DNA from: an uncultured Collinsella sp.
GTDB lineage: Bacteria; Actinomycetota; Coriobacteriia; Coriobacteriales; Coriobacteriaceae
Direction of reading: 5' to 3'
DNA length: 64,000 bases
Assembly: GCA_900538305.1 (NCBI GenBank)
Contig: UPXY01000001.1
Coordinates: 124,001 to 188,000, forward strand
Position 1 is the first letter of the stretch. Each line of letters opens with the position of its first letter. Under the pieces are notes generated by a model. It did not search any database. It was given only the letters and a program-made list of their open reading frames with translations, and was not told where the DNA came from. A program made the translations under genes and the position numbers. This document shows, piece after piece, positions 53,281 to 61,702 of this stretch.

Positions 53281-54600
53281 TTGGAATCCTATGTGAACAA
53301 CATCCGCGTCGCGGTGCTGCTGTTTCCGCTGTTTTCCGCCCTGCTCTCGCTGCCCTATGCCATCTACCAATACCGGCGCTACGGCAGCATCTCCGCATGG
53401 AAGACGTTTCTCGTCGCGTCCTTCATCTTCTACTTGATGTGTGCCTATTTCATGGTCATCCTGCCGCTGCCGGCAGACCGAACCATCTACGTGCCCGGCG
53501 CGCAGCACCCGCAGCTCGTACCGTTCCGCTTCATGCAGCAGCTCGAAGCGAGCGGCATCGAAAACATCGCCTCCGTCTCGGGGCTTCTGGCGTTTCTGCG
53601 CCTGCCCGCCGTCTATACGGTGTACTTCAACGTGCTGCTCACGGTGCCGTTCGGTGTGTATCTGCGCTATCTCTTTCATCGTCGGTGGTGGCAGGCGCTC
53701 CTGCTGGGTTTCGGCCTCACGCTTTTCTTCGAGCTCTCGCAGTTCACGGGGCTTTTCGGAATCTACGAGCATCCATATCGCCTTTTCGACGTGGACGATC
53801 TCATCACGAACACCGCCGGCGCCATGCTGGGCTTTTGGCTCTCCTTCCCGCTCTGCCGCTTCCTGCCTGATCTGCGCGATGTAGACGAGCGCTCCATCGT
53901 GCGCGGTTCCGAGCACACCTCCTTCACGCGCCGCCTGCTTGCGTTCGTGATTGATATCATCGCGTGCCGGCTCGTCTCCTTGGCGTGGCAGGGAGTTGTC
54001 ATGAGGGGCATCGCCGGCAAGTACGAGGGGCTTATCGCGGCGCTCGTGGCGACGAGTGTGGTGTTCATGATCGTGCCGTGCATCACGCGCGGACAGACGA
54101 TCGGGCACATGGTGCTACGCCTGCGCGTGGTGCGGCCGGACGGCTCGAGTGCTTCGAGCTGGGCGTACATCGCGCGCTACGGCCTGCTCTTCTGGGTGTT
54201 CCTGCTGCTCCCTACTTGGGTGGGAGCGCTCTTCCCGTCGAGTGGCGTGGCGCTTTCCGGCCGTGCGGATGAGTTCTTGCTGGGGCCAGGCACCGTTGAG
54301 GCGATCCTTTCGAGCGTGTACGTCGTGTGGCTGCTCTCGGTGGGGCTGCGCGCGCTGCTTTCCGCCTTCAAACGGCCGTTCGTGATGCTGAACGGCGTTA
54401 TGACGAACACCCGCGTGATGTCCGAGGCGCAGATCGAGCGCCTGCGTGCCGAGCGCAACGTTCAGAGCCTCGAGGACGAGCTCGCGCAGAACGATCTTGG
54501 CGCGAACAGCCTGGAAGATGCTTTCGACGCGTCGTTCGATAGCGTGTATTCCGACGAGCTCGATGCCGATATCGACGAAGCGCGCGCAAACGACGAGTAG
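53281..54600 (+). CDS. VanZ-like / RDD-domain membrane protein
   Basis: Residues about 1-200: VanZ-like domain with helices and the conserved acidic/aromatic segments (ELSQFTG, DVDDLITNTAGAMLGF). Residues about 215-360: RDD-type helices (RRLLAFVIDIIACRLVS, TRGQTIGHMVLRLRVV, RYGLLFWVFLLLP). The last 70 residues are acidic and cytosolic. VanZ relatives include teicoplanin-resistance proteins, but most have unknown roles. 439 residues. TTG at 53281 has AGAAAGGA at 6-7 bases; an alternative TTG at 53248 lacks a ribosome site. It ends one base before the type D repeats. Confidence 0.83.
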   Translation: MESYVNNIRVAVLLFPLFSALLSLPYAIYQYRRYGSISAWKTFLVASFIFYLMCAYFMVILPLPADRTIYVPGAQHPQLVPFRFMQQLEASGIENIASVSGLLAFLRLPAVYTVYFNVLLTVPFGVYLRYLFHRRWWQALLLGFGLTLFFELSQFTGLFGIYEHPYRLFDVDDLITNTAGAMLGFWLSFPLCRFLPDLRDVDERSIVRGSEHTSFTRRLLAFVIDIIACRLVSLAWQGVVMRGIAGKYEGLIAALVATSVVFMIVPCITRGQTIGHMVLRLRVVRPDGSSASSWAYIARYGLLFWVFLLLPTWVGALFPSSGVALSGRADEFLLGPGTVEAILSSVYVVWLLSVGLRALLSAFKRPFVMLNGVMTNTRVMSEAQIERLRAERNVQSLEDELAQNDLGANSLEDAFDASFDSVYSDELDADIDEARANDE

Positions 54601-54601
54601 T

Positions 54602-54673
54602 GTGACACCGGTGCCAGGGGAAACTGTCACGCCGCGGCGGGAGCGTGACACCGGTGCCAGGGGAAACTGTCAC
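54602..54673 (+). repeat. Type D repeat pair (29-bp units), second site
   Basis: Units at 54602-54630 and 54645-54673, 43 bp apart, differing from those at 51962 only by ACC for AAC after GTGAC. Same orientation as the first site. The remaining gap to purF (54674-54861) contains GGGCATAAT (54741-54749), a possible -10 element. Confidence 0.9.
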
Positions 54674-54861
54674 ACTGACTGCGCTGCGGTGTTAACAAGA
54701 CGACAAGCTCGCTTCATCTGCGCGGCGAGGCGCGCGCTCCTGGGGCATAATAGGCAAGTTCCGAGCAGCGGCTTGCGATCTTTGCCGCGCGGCGCTGCGC
54801 CCACTGCGCCCCACCTGCTCGCCGGACAGCCACATTCGCCTGCGTTGATGTTAGGAGCGGT

Positions 54862-56541
54862 ATGTTCGACCACGCCTGCTGTTCAATCGATGATTCCGCC
54901 TTCGAGCGCTCCGATGCCGATGCCCTTCACGAGGAGTGCGGGGTCTTCGGCGTATGGGCTCCGGGGCGCGATGTCGCGCGGCTCACGTATTTCGGCCTGA
55001 AGGCGTTGCAGCATCGCGGCCAGGAATCTGCCGGCATCGCTGTGGGCGACGGCGGCACGGTTATGGTGCGCAAGGACCTCGGCCTCATCGACCAGGTGTT
55101 CAGCGACGCGGATCTCTCGTCGCTCACCGGTCAGCTCGCAGTTGGCCACGTGCGCTACGGCACGGCGGGCGCCAAGAGCTGGGAGGCCGCGCAGCCGCAT
55201 CTTTCGGCCATCAACGAGGTGATCATCGCGCTCGCGCACAACGGCACGCTCGTGAACACCGACGATCTGCGCCGCCAGCTCATCGACCTGGGCGTGTCGT
55301 TCCTCTCGAATTCCGATTCCGAGGTGGCGACGAAGCTCATTGGGTATTTCACCCAACGCACGCGCCATCTGCGCGAGGGCATCCGCAAGACCATGGAGCT
55401 CGTGCGCGGCGGATACGCGATGACGCTCATCAACGAGCAGGCGCTCTACGCGTTCCGCGACCCGCACGGCATTCGCCCGCTCGTGCTGGGAAAGCTCCCG
55501 GCGTCCGATGGCCCAGATGGGGGCGAGCCCGCTGCAACCCATGCGCCTGCGGCAGATGCGGCCGAAGGCCCCGCTCGGAGCTCCGCTTGCTTCGCAGCCG
55601 CCGGGTGGGTCGTGGCGTCCGAGACCTGCGCCCTCGACATCGTGGGCGCGGAGTACGTGCGCGATATCCGTCCCGGCGAGATCCTGCGCATCTCCGATGC
55701 CGGCCTTGTGTCGGAGCAGGGCGTTCCCGCCGCGCCCGAGACCGCCGAGTGCATCTTCGAGCAGGTGTACTTCGCACGCCCGGATTCCTTCATGGGCGGG
55801 AAATCTGTGTATGCCTGCCGCTACGACATGGGCAGGCAGCTTGCGCGCGAGGCGCCCGTCGAAGCGGACATGGTCATCGGGGTGCCCGACTCCGGCCTGC
55901 CGCCGGCGGAGGGCTATGCACACGAGAGCGGCATCCCCTTCGGCGAGGGTCTCATCAAGAACCGCTACGTGGCGCGCACCTTCATCCAGCCTACGCAGGA
56001 GCTTCGCGCCATGGGCGTGCGCATGAAGCTCAATCCGCTGCGCGACGCCATCGCCGGTAAGCGCCTCGTGGTGATCGACGATTCCATTGTGCGCGGCACC
56101 ACCATGGTGCAGCTCGTGAGCATGTTGCGGCAGGCCGGTGCGCGCGAGGTGCATGTGCGTGTGAACAGCCCCGAGGTCGTGTGGCCGTGCTTTTACGGTA
56201 TCGATACCGACGTTCAGGCGCAGCTCATCAGTGCGAACAAATCGGTCGAAGAGATCCGCTCGTTCATCGGCGCGGATTCGCTCGCGTTCCTTTCGGTCGA
56301 AGGGCTGCTTGCATGCGTGCCAGCGGTGGGGGAGGCACAGGGCGATGGCGGCGTGCGCGGTTACTGCACGGCCTGCTTCACCGGCGTGTATCCCGTGGCG
56401 ATTCCTGCGAGCTTCGGCCGCGATAAGTTCATGGACGGGTTCGATCCGCTCAACTTTACGCAAGCTGAGCCCGTGACCGGGCACTGTGTGGTCGATAAGG
56501 AGCATGATCGCAGTTGGGAGCAGGCGCACGAGGCTTGCTGA
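54862..56541 (+). CDS. purF: Amidophosphoribosyltransferase (PurF), Fe-S type
   Basis: First committed step of purine synthesis: PRPP + glutamine to phosphoribosylamine. An N-terminal propeptide of 25 residues precedes the catalytic Cys26 (HEECGVFGVW). The PRPP loop is VVIDDSIVRGTTMVQL. The cysteines in VVWPCFYG and GYCTACFTG fit the [4Fe-4S] cluster of B. subtilis-type enzymes. A 40-residue Ala/Pro-rich insert (around GEPAATHAPAADAAEG) splits the glutaminase domain and is unusual. 559 residues. ATG at 54862 with TTAGGAGCGG upstream. Followed by a sortase gene, then purM and purN. Confidence 0.95.
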   Translation: MFDHACCSIDDSAFERSDADALHEECGVFGVWAPGRDVARLTYFGLKALQHRGQESAGIAVGDGGTVMVRKDLGLIDQVFSDADLSSLTGQLAVGHVRYGTAGAKSWEAAQPHLSAINEVIIALAHNGTLVNTDDLRRQLIDLGVSFLSNSDSEVATKLIGYFTQRTRHLREGIRKTMELVRGGYAMTLINEQALYAFRDPHGIRPLVLGKLPASDGPDGGEPAATHAPAADAAEGPARSSACFAAAGWVVASETCALDIVGAEYVRDIRPGEILRISDAGLVSEQGVPAAPETAECIFEQVYFARPDSFMGGKSVYACRYDMGRQLAREAPVEADMVIGVPDSGLPPAEGYAHESGIPFGEGLIKNRYVARTFIQPTQELRAMGVRMKLNPLRDAIAGKRLVVIDDSIVRGTTMVQLVSMLRQAGAREVHVRVNSPEVVWPCFYGIDTDVQAQLISANKSVEEIRSFIGADSLAFLSVEGLLACVPAVGEAQGDGGVRGYCTACFTGVYPVAIPASFGRDKFMDGFDPLNFTQAEPVTGHCVVDKEHDRSWEQAHEAC

Positions 56542-56636
56542 AGGCCTTGGTTTGGTAATGCTTCGCCGGCGCGATGAACACGGCCTGGGACGCATCGCCT
56601 ATACTGGTGAGAGCTTCTAGGAACATAGGAGGAACC

Positions 56637-57806
56637 ATGGCCGCATATGAGGGCAAGCGATTCCGTCCGAAGCAGGACGTGACGGCGGCGGGAACGGGCG
56701 CTGCGGGGCGGGGCTCTGCTCCGCGCCATGCCGCCCCTCGCTCCGGGGCTTCCGGCGGCGCTGCTCCGCGCCATGCCGCCCCTCGCGCCGGGGCTTCCGG
56801 CGGCTCTGCGCCACGTCATGCCGCGCCGCGGCCGGCTGCCTCGGGAAACGTCGAGCCGCCGCGTACCGCGACGTCGCGTCATGCTGCGGTGCCCCCGCGG
56901 AGTTCCGCTCGGCGCGATGCCGCGTCTCCGCGCGCTGTCGGCATCTCTCCGGCGCATCCTACAAACTCCCGGTACGCCCGAAGCGGCCAGCGCGGGCGCT
57001 CGAACGCCCACAAGCGCGGCCAGCGACGCGCGACTCAATCGCACCGGAGCAGCCGCGACATTGTCTCGAAGGTGCTCATCGGGGTCGGAGCCATCTTGCT
57101 GCTCGCGGCGGCATGGATCTTCATCTCAGCACAGATCGGCTACCATAAGGCGCACGTCGCCTACGACGAGCTCTCGCAGTATGTGACGCTTGACGATTCT
57201 ACGGGCGACGGCGTGCCGGTCGTGGACTGGGAGGCGCTCGCCAAGGAGAGCGAGGACATCGTTGCCTGGATCTATGTGCCGAACACAGATATCAGCTTCC
57301 CCGTGGTGCAGGGCGATACGAATGACCAGTACCTGCGCGCACTGCCGGATGGCACGTGGAACGAGAGCGGCAGCATCATGCTCGACTGCGACCAGCAAGC
57401 ACCCGGCATGGTGGGGCAGCAGACGACCGTATACGGTCACCATATGAGCGACGGCTCGATGTTCGATCCCATCGAGAACACGCTCGACCAAGCGAAATTC
57501 GACGAGATGACCACGGTGTACTACCTCACGCCCGAGACCACCTACAAGCTCTCCCCGCTTTTCACCTCGCGCGTTCCCGAAACGTATGTCGAAGCGCGAC
57601 AGGAGACGTTCGGCGACCACGACGCGCTCGTGGCGTATCTCGAGGACCTGCGGACGTACGCCCACGCGCAGGCGAGTGATGTCGACGGGCGTCTCGCTTC
57701 GACCGACCGCGTGCTCGCGCTCGTCACCTGCAGCGGCCTTGCTCCCGCAGATCACCGTGCTGTTATGATCTGCACGATCGTCGAGGAGACCTCCACCGCG
57801 CAGTGA
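56637..57806 (+). CDS. Class B-type sortase with long repetitive cytosolic N-terminus
   Basis: Transpeptidase that joins surface proteins to the wall. The catalytic domain (residues about 190-389) has VDWEALAKESEDIVAWIYVP, the catalytic His in TVYGHHM (H268), Cys in LVTCSG (C365) and Arg in DHRAVM, in class B order. One membrane helix lies at about 146-168. The first 145 residues are Pro/Arg/Ala/Ser-rich and contain three near-identical SAPRHAAPR-GASGG repeats, a disordered basic tail not seen in typical sortases. ATG at 56637 with AGGAGGA. It sits inside the purine gene cluster; whether it serves the LEQTG or IPATG signals here is unknown. Confidence 0.9.
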   Translation: MAAYEGKRFRPKQDVTAAGTGAAGRGSAPRHAAPRSGASGGAAPRHAAPRAGASGGSAPRHAAPRPAASGNVEPPRTATSRHAAVPPRSSARRDAASPRAVGISPAHPTNSRYARSGQRGRSNAHKRGQRRATQSHRSSRDIVSKVLIGVGAILLLAAAWIFISAQIGYHKAHVAYDELSQYVTLDDSTGDGVPVVDWEALAKESEDIVAWIYVPNTDISFPVVQGDTNDQYLRALPDGTWNESGSIMLDCDQQAPGMVGQQTTVYGHHMSDGSMFDPIENTLDQAKFDEMTTVYYLTPETTYKLSPLFTSRVPETYVEARQETFGDHDALVAYLEDLRTYAHAQASDVDGRLASTDRVLALVTCSGLAPADHRAVMICTIVEETSTAQ

Positions 57807-57831
57807 CGCGGGCTGCTGGTGCCGCAGGCTT

Positions 57832-57920
57832 GCTGGCGATGCGACCCGCTGGCGATGTACCCCGCCGGCGATGCGGCCCGCTGGCGGTGCGGCCAACCGA
57901 TGCTGCGGTCCGCCGGCTGG
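57832..57920 (+). repeat. 16-bp tandem repeats after the sortase gene
   Basis: Four 16-bp units (57832, 57848, 57864, 57880) of the form GCTGGCGATGCGRCCC plus one and a half degenerate units to 57920. It looks like a variable-number tandem repeat between the sortase and purM. Confidence 0.85.
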
Positions 57921-57981
57921 TTTTATCATTTTGACGGTGGCGGAATAGCTTGCGCGCGCGGCTCCGGGAGCGTGGCCGGCC

Positions 57982-57990
57982 TGCTATGAT
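57982..57990 (+). promoter_or_regulatory. Predicted extended -10 promoter of purM-purN
   Basis: TGCTATGAT, an extended -10 box, 35 bases before the purM start. Confidence 0.5.
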
Positions 57991-58025
57991 GACAGCACGG
58001 TCATTCTCTTGGAAAGGACACGCGC

Positions 58026-59153
58026 ATGAGCGAGATCCGCGAGCATATCACCTATGAAGACGCCGGTGTCGACACCGCCGAGGGAGGGCGCGCCGTCGAC
58101 GCCATCAAGCAGATGGTCGCCGAGACGTCTCGCCCCGAGGTCATCGGTGGTATCGGTGGGTTCGGCGGCCTATTCTCTGCTGCCGCGCTCAAGGAGATGG
58201 AAGATCCCATCCTCATCTCCGGCACGGACGGTGTGGGCACGAAGCTCGTGCTCGCCCAGGTGCTCGATCGCCACGAGACCGTGGGTCAGGATCTTGTTGC
58301 CATGTGCGTGAACGACATCCTTGCGAGCGGCGCCGAACCCCTCTTCTTCTTGGACTATGTCGCCATCGGCCATATCGAGGCGGAGCACATGGCGAAGGTC
58401 GTGAAAGGCGTTGCCGATGGCTGCAAGCTCGCGGGTTGTGCGCTCGTGGGCGGCGAGATGGCCGAGCACCCAGGCGTTATGCGCCCAGACGACTACGATA
58501 TGGCGGGCTTCGCCGTGGGCGTGGTCGACCGACCGAAGATGCTCGACCCTGCGAACGTTCGCCCCGGCGACGTGATCCTCGGCCTGCCCTCGACCGGCGT
58601 GCATTCCAACGGCTATTCGCTGGTGCGCAAGGTTGTTGGTGTCGACGGCATCATGCCGGGTACGCCCGAGGCCGCTGCGAAGAAGGCGGAGCTCGAGCAG
58701 CCGCTTGAGGCGCTTGGCGGTGCCTCCCTCGCCGACGCGCTGCTCGCGCCCACGCGTATCTACGTGAAGCCCGTGCTCGAGCTGTTGCGTGGAGAGGCGG
58801 GTTCGTGCGTGCACGCGCTCGCCCACATCACGGGCGGCGGCATCACCGAGAACCTCAACCGTGCGCTCGCGGCGGACGTCGACGCCGTGGTCGATCGCAC
58901 CGTCACCCCTGCGGGCTATTCCATGGGCTGGGATGTGCCGCCGGTCATCACCTACATCGCGCAGGAGGCCGGCCTCACCGCAGACGAGGCGTGCAAAACC
59001 TTCAACATGGGCGTGGGGCTGTGCATCATCTGCTCCGCGGAGGACGAGGCGGCCGTGACGGAGGCGCTCGTCGCCCTCGGCGAGCAGCCGTTCCGTGTGG
59101 GCACGTGCGTTTCCGGCTCCGGCAAGGTGGTGTATTCCGATGAGCAGCGGTAA
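58026..59153 (+). CDS. purM: Phosphoribosylformylglycinamidine cyclo-ligase (PurM)
   Basis: Makes aminoimidazole ribonucleotide from FGAM and ATP. Signs: TYEDAGVDTAEGGRAVD at the start, ISGTDGVGTKLVLA, CVNDILASGAEPLFFLDY, LVGGEMAEHPG, GLPSTGVHSNGYSLVR, HITGGGITENLNR. 375 residues, slightly longer than usual (about 345) at the N-terminus and C-terminus. ATG at 58026 has GGAAAGGA. It overlaps purN by 14 bases. Confidence 0.96.
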   Translation: MSEIREHITYEDAGVDTAEGGRAVDAIKQMVAETSRPEVIGGIGGFGGLFSAAALKEMEDPILISGTDGVGTKLVLAQVLDRHETVGQDLVAMCVNDILASGAEPLFFLDYVAIGHIEAEHMAKVVKGVADGCKLAGCALVGGEMAEHPGVMRPDDYDMAGFAVGVVDRPKMLDPANVRPGDVILGLPSTGVHSNGYSLVRKVVGVDGIMPGTPEAAAKKAELEQPLEALGGASLADALLAPTRIYVKPVLELLRGEAGSCVHALAHITGGGITENLNRALAADVDAVVDRTVTPAGYSMGWDVPPVITYIAQEAGLTADEACKTFNMGVGLCIICSAEDEAAVTEALVALGEQPFRVGTCVSGSGKVVYSDEQR

Positions 59154-60090
59154 CGAACGTAAAATAACCCCAGGGGTTTTTTTACATGACGAAGCAGCGG
59201 GAGACGCTGTGGACGCCGCCGCGTGCAGCCCCGCCTGCTCTGCGGGCGACACCGACCACGCCGCCGGCGACCTGCGTAAGGCCGCCGAAAAGGCCGGGCT
59301 GCCGCCCGAAGCGCTGCCGAGCGACTTTTTCTTTTCGAGCGACGTGGACAGTGAGTTGGCGCGCGCTCTCAGGGATACCTTCGACTCCATGGAGCCGGTC
59401 GAAGAGCAGCCGCACGCCATCGGCAATAACGAGATCCAGGCTCTGCGAGCCGCCGCCCGCGAGGCAGGTGAAACCGACCCGCTGAAGATCGGCGTGCTTA
59501 TCTCGGGCTCCGGCACGAATCTTCAGGCGCTTATCGACGCGATCAAGATGGGTGAGCTCGATGCGGAAATCGTGCTCGTTGTGTCGAGCAGGCCGAGTGC
59601 TGCGGGACTCAAGCGCGCCGCTGCGGCGGGCATTCCCACGCTCGCGCTCTCCAAGGAGATATACTCCGACCCATGGGATGCAGATGAGGTCATAGCCACC
59701 GAGCTCAAGCGCGCGGGCGCAGAGTACATCGTCATGGCAGGCTACATGCGCAAGGTGCACGAACCTCTGCTCGCACTCTGGCCGGATCGCGTCGTGAACA
59801 TTCATCCCGCGCTGCTGCCAAGCTTCCAGGGGGCGCACGGCATTCAGGACGCCTACGATCGCGGCGTGAAGGTGACGGGCGTGACTGTGCACTTCGCCAA
59901 CGCCGTGTACGACCAGGGGCCGATCATCGCCCAGGAGCCGGTGCGCGTCGAGGAGGGCTGGACGGTCGAGGAACTCGAGGCGGCCATCCACGAGGTCGAG
60001 CATCGCCTCTACCCGCGCGTCGTCCAGCTGCTCGCAGACGGCCGCGTGAACGTGACCGCCGATCGCACCGTGCGCATCCTTCCCGCGTAG
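59140..60090 (+). CDS. purN: Phosphoribosylglycinamide formyltransferase (PurN) with N-terminal extension
   Basis: Transfers formyl from 10-formyl-THF to GAR. The catalytic domain starts near residue 115 (LKIGVLISGSGTNLQALID) and shows AGYMRKV, NIHPALLPSFQGAHG (catalytic Asn/His) and VYDQGPIIAQ (catalytic Asp). Ordinary PurN begins at that point; here about 113 acidic, Ala-rich residues precede it. ATG at 59140 lies inside the purM end, which favours a coupled start; ATG at 59392 would shorten the extension to about 30 residues. Bases 59160-59185, inside the extension, resemble the type C repeat. Confidence 0.9.
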   Translation: MSSGNERKITPGVFLHDEAAGDAVDAAACSPACSAGDTDHAAGDLRKAAEKAGLPPEALPSDFFFSSDVDSELARALRDTFDSMEPVEEQPHAIGNNEIQALRAAAREAGETDPLKIGVLISGSGTNLQALIDAIKMGELDAEIVLVVSSRPSAAGLKRAAAAGIPTLALSKEIYSDPWDADEVIATELKRAGAEYIVMAGYMRKVHEPLLALWPDRVVNIHPALLPSFQGAHGIQDAYDRGVKVTGVTVHFANAVYDQGPIIAQEPVRVEEGWTVEELEAAIHEVEHRLYPRVVQLLADGRVNVTADRTVRILPA

Positions 60091-60115
60091 CCGTTCCCGG
60101 CGTCATCCCTCTCCG

Positions 60116-60182
60116 CGACGTCGACATTTTCCGCCACTTTTTCGTGTTCTAGGCCGAAAAGTGGCGGAAAATGTCGACGTCG
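60116..60182. repeat. Long hairpin, type B, copy 1
   Basis: Arms of 27-28 bp with one bulge around a 10-nt loop; the arm contains GTCGACATTTTCCGCCA. It lies 26 bases after purN. The same arm sequence occurs at 61508-61575. No T run follows. Confidence 0.92.
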
Positions 60183-60355
60183 CCGGAAGTATAGAAGAGG
60201 ATGGAGCTGGTGGAAACCAGGGAGGGATGAGACCGGGCAAGACCGTTCGCCTTTGTCGAATCGCCGTTTGCCAGATTCTTCTGCCATGTTTATGTAGCTG
60301 GGCTGTGACTGGTCGCTCGTTTCGCACATGCTGGCGAGCCCAGTACCCGACTTTG

Positions 60356-60391
60356 TTGCCATAATCTCGGCCACAGCCGAGATTATGGCAA
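60356..60391. repeat. Perfect 16-bp hairpin upstream of the second putative nuclease gene
   Basis: TTGCCATAATCTCGGC, loop CACA, then its exact reverse complement; 82 bases before the start codon at 60473. The rest of the 382-bp gap (60183-60472) shows no gene. Confidence 0.85.
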
Positions 60392-60472
60392 GGTCTGTGC
60401 TAGAGACGCGCAAGGTTTCTGCCAGATTGTCGCGTTAGCCTTGTTCCACGTTGGAACGACGGGGGAGGGCTT

Positions 60473-61465
60473 ATGGCGCAGCGAACAACGGAGGAACTGA
60501 TTGGCATGTTCGCGCGGGCAGAGCATGAGGGGCGATGCCTGCTCGTGCGTTCAGACACCCAAAGAAAGGCACTGCTTCGACGGCGAGATGCAGACCAGTC
60601 GGATGCCGAGAGGCTCGCACCATCCGTGTACGCGCGAATCAGCCATCTCGACAATCTTTCGCCGCGGGCGAGCGCGTTTCAACTCATTAGGGCGCTTGCG
60701 CTCAAGCATCCCGAGTGGGTGTTCTGCGGTCTCTCCGCGGCAATTCTGCATGGGCTCTATGTCTCTTATTCCGATATTCGGCCTCAAGACAAGCTTGTCG
60801 TTCACGTTATGGGAAGCAAGCGTCGAGCAGAATACGACCGTTTTATTGTGCAGCCCCATCGGCCGCCTCCGTACCAAGCACGAATCGTCCGAGTGCAGGA
60901 GGCTCAAGCGACAGACGAGCTCGCGACTGCGGTCGCCTGCGCCCGCACGCTGCCCTTTCCGAAGGCGCTGGCCATCATGGATTCGTTGCTGCGGTTTTCA
61001 AGTACGGATAGGGAACGGGCGCTGCGTGAGCTTGAGCGGGTGGGAGCGCATGCGCGCGGCGTTGCTGTCACGCAGCGCGCGATCCCGCATGCGAACGGTG
61101 CGAGCGAGAACGGGGGCGAGTCAATCGCACGCGGAATCATGATCGAGGAGGGGTTTCAGGAGCCCGAGCTTCAAGTTCCAATCTATAACGCGCTCGATGA
61201 CGAGGATTACTATGTGGATTTCGTCTGGCACCTTTCGGATGGATCGATGGTGTTCGGCGAATTCGACGGCGGTGAGAAGTTCTCGAGCGAGGAGATGCGG
61301 GGCGGAAAGTCAGTTTCCGAGGTCGCGCGGGACGAGCGTCTGCGTGAATCGCGGCTGACGCTGCACGGGACGCCCGTACTCCGGTTCACTCCTTGCATGT
61401 TGAATGATCGAGCTGGATTCGTCCGCTTGCTCAAAGCCTACGGCGTTCCGCGGAACCAGTCATGA
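60473..61465 (+). CDS. AbiEi-like / DUF559-like protein, putative Vsr-type PD-(D/E)XK nuclease (copy 2)
   Basis: 330-residue paralogue of the protein at 26114-27148. Shared blocks: KHPEWVFCGLSAAILHGL versus MHPNAVFCSTSAVLLHGL; GGESIARGIMIEEG; YYVDFVWHLSDG (D249); FGEFDGGEKF (E263, D265, K269); DERLRESRLTLHGTPVLRFT. The C-terminal third fits a Vsr/DUF559-like nuclease core with a D..ExDxxxK layout; the N-terminal part resembles AbiEi-type proteins. ATG at 60473 with GGGGGAGGG. It stands alone between two type B hairpins and has no toxin-like neighbour. The function is a prediction from motifs only. Confidence 0.7.
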   Translation: MAQRTTEELIGMFARAEHEGRCLLVRSDTQRKALLRRRDADQSDAERLAPSVYARISHLDNLSPRASAFQLIRALALKHPEWVFCGLSAAILHGLYVSYSDIRPQDKLVVHVMGSKRRAEYDRFIVQPHRPPPYQARIVRVQEAQATDELATAVACARTLPFPKALAIMDSLLRFSSTDRERALRELERVGAHARGVAVTQRAIPHANGASENGGESIARGIMIEEGFQEPELQVPIYNALDDEDYYVDFVWHLSDGSMVFGEFDGGEKFSSEEMRGGKSVSEVARDERLRESRLTLHGTPVLRFTPCMLNDRAGFVRLLKAYGVPRNQS

Positions 61466-61507
61466 GCCTCCGCCCGTCGTTGTTCTTTGAACGCTTTCCT
61501 CTGTCCA

Positions 61508-61575
61508 CGGCGTCGACATTTTCCGCCATTTTTCGGCTCTGAGCGCGAAAAAATGGCGGAAAATGTCGACGCTGC
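61508..61575. repeat. Long hairpin, type B, copy 2
   Basis: Arms about 28 bp around a short loop, with the same GTCGACATTTTCCGCCA arm as 60116-60182. It lies 43 bases after the stop of the putative nuclease gene. No T run follows. Confidence 0.92.
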
Positions 61576-61702
61576 GAGAGTGAGCTGTGGAGAGAAGCCG
61601 GACGAAAAAGCCGGGTAGCGGGCGGCGGGAGGCGGAACAACCTGCCTCGTAGTATCATATGCCCGGATAGGAAACGATGCAGATCGGTTGAAAGGCACGT
61701 AT

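Noticed and set aside
59186..59485. Short ORF beginning at the ATG next to the repeat-like stretch before purN
   Set aside because: Out of frame with purN, Arg/Pro/Thr-rich translation typical of a shadow, and no ribosome site.
60116..61575. Type B hairpins as ordinary intrinsic terminators
   Set aside because: No T run follows either arm and the arms are conserved in sequence between copies, which a terminator does not require. It remains a fallback explanation because both lie shortly after stop codons.
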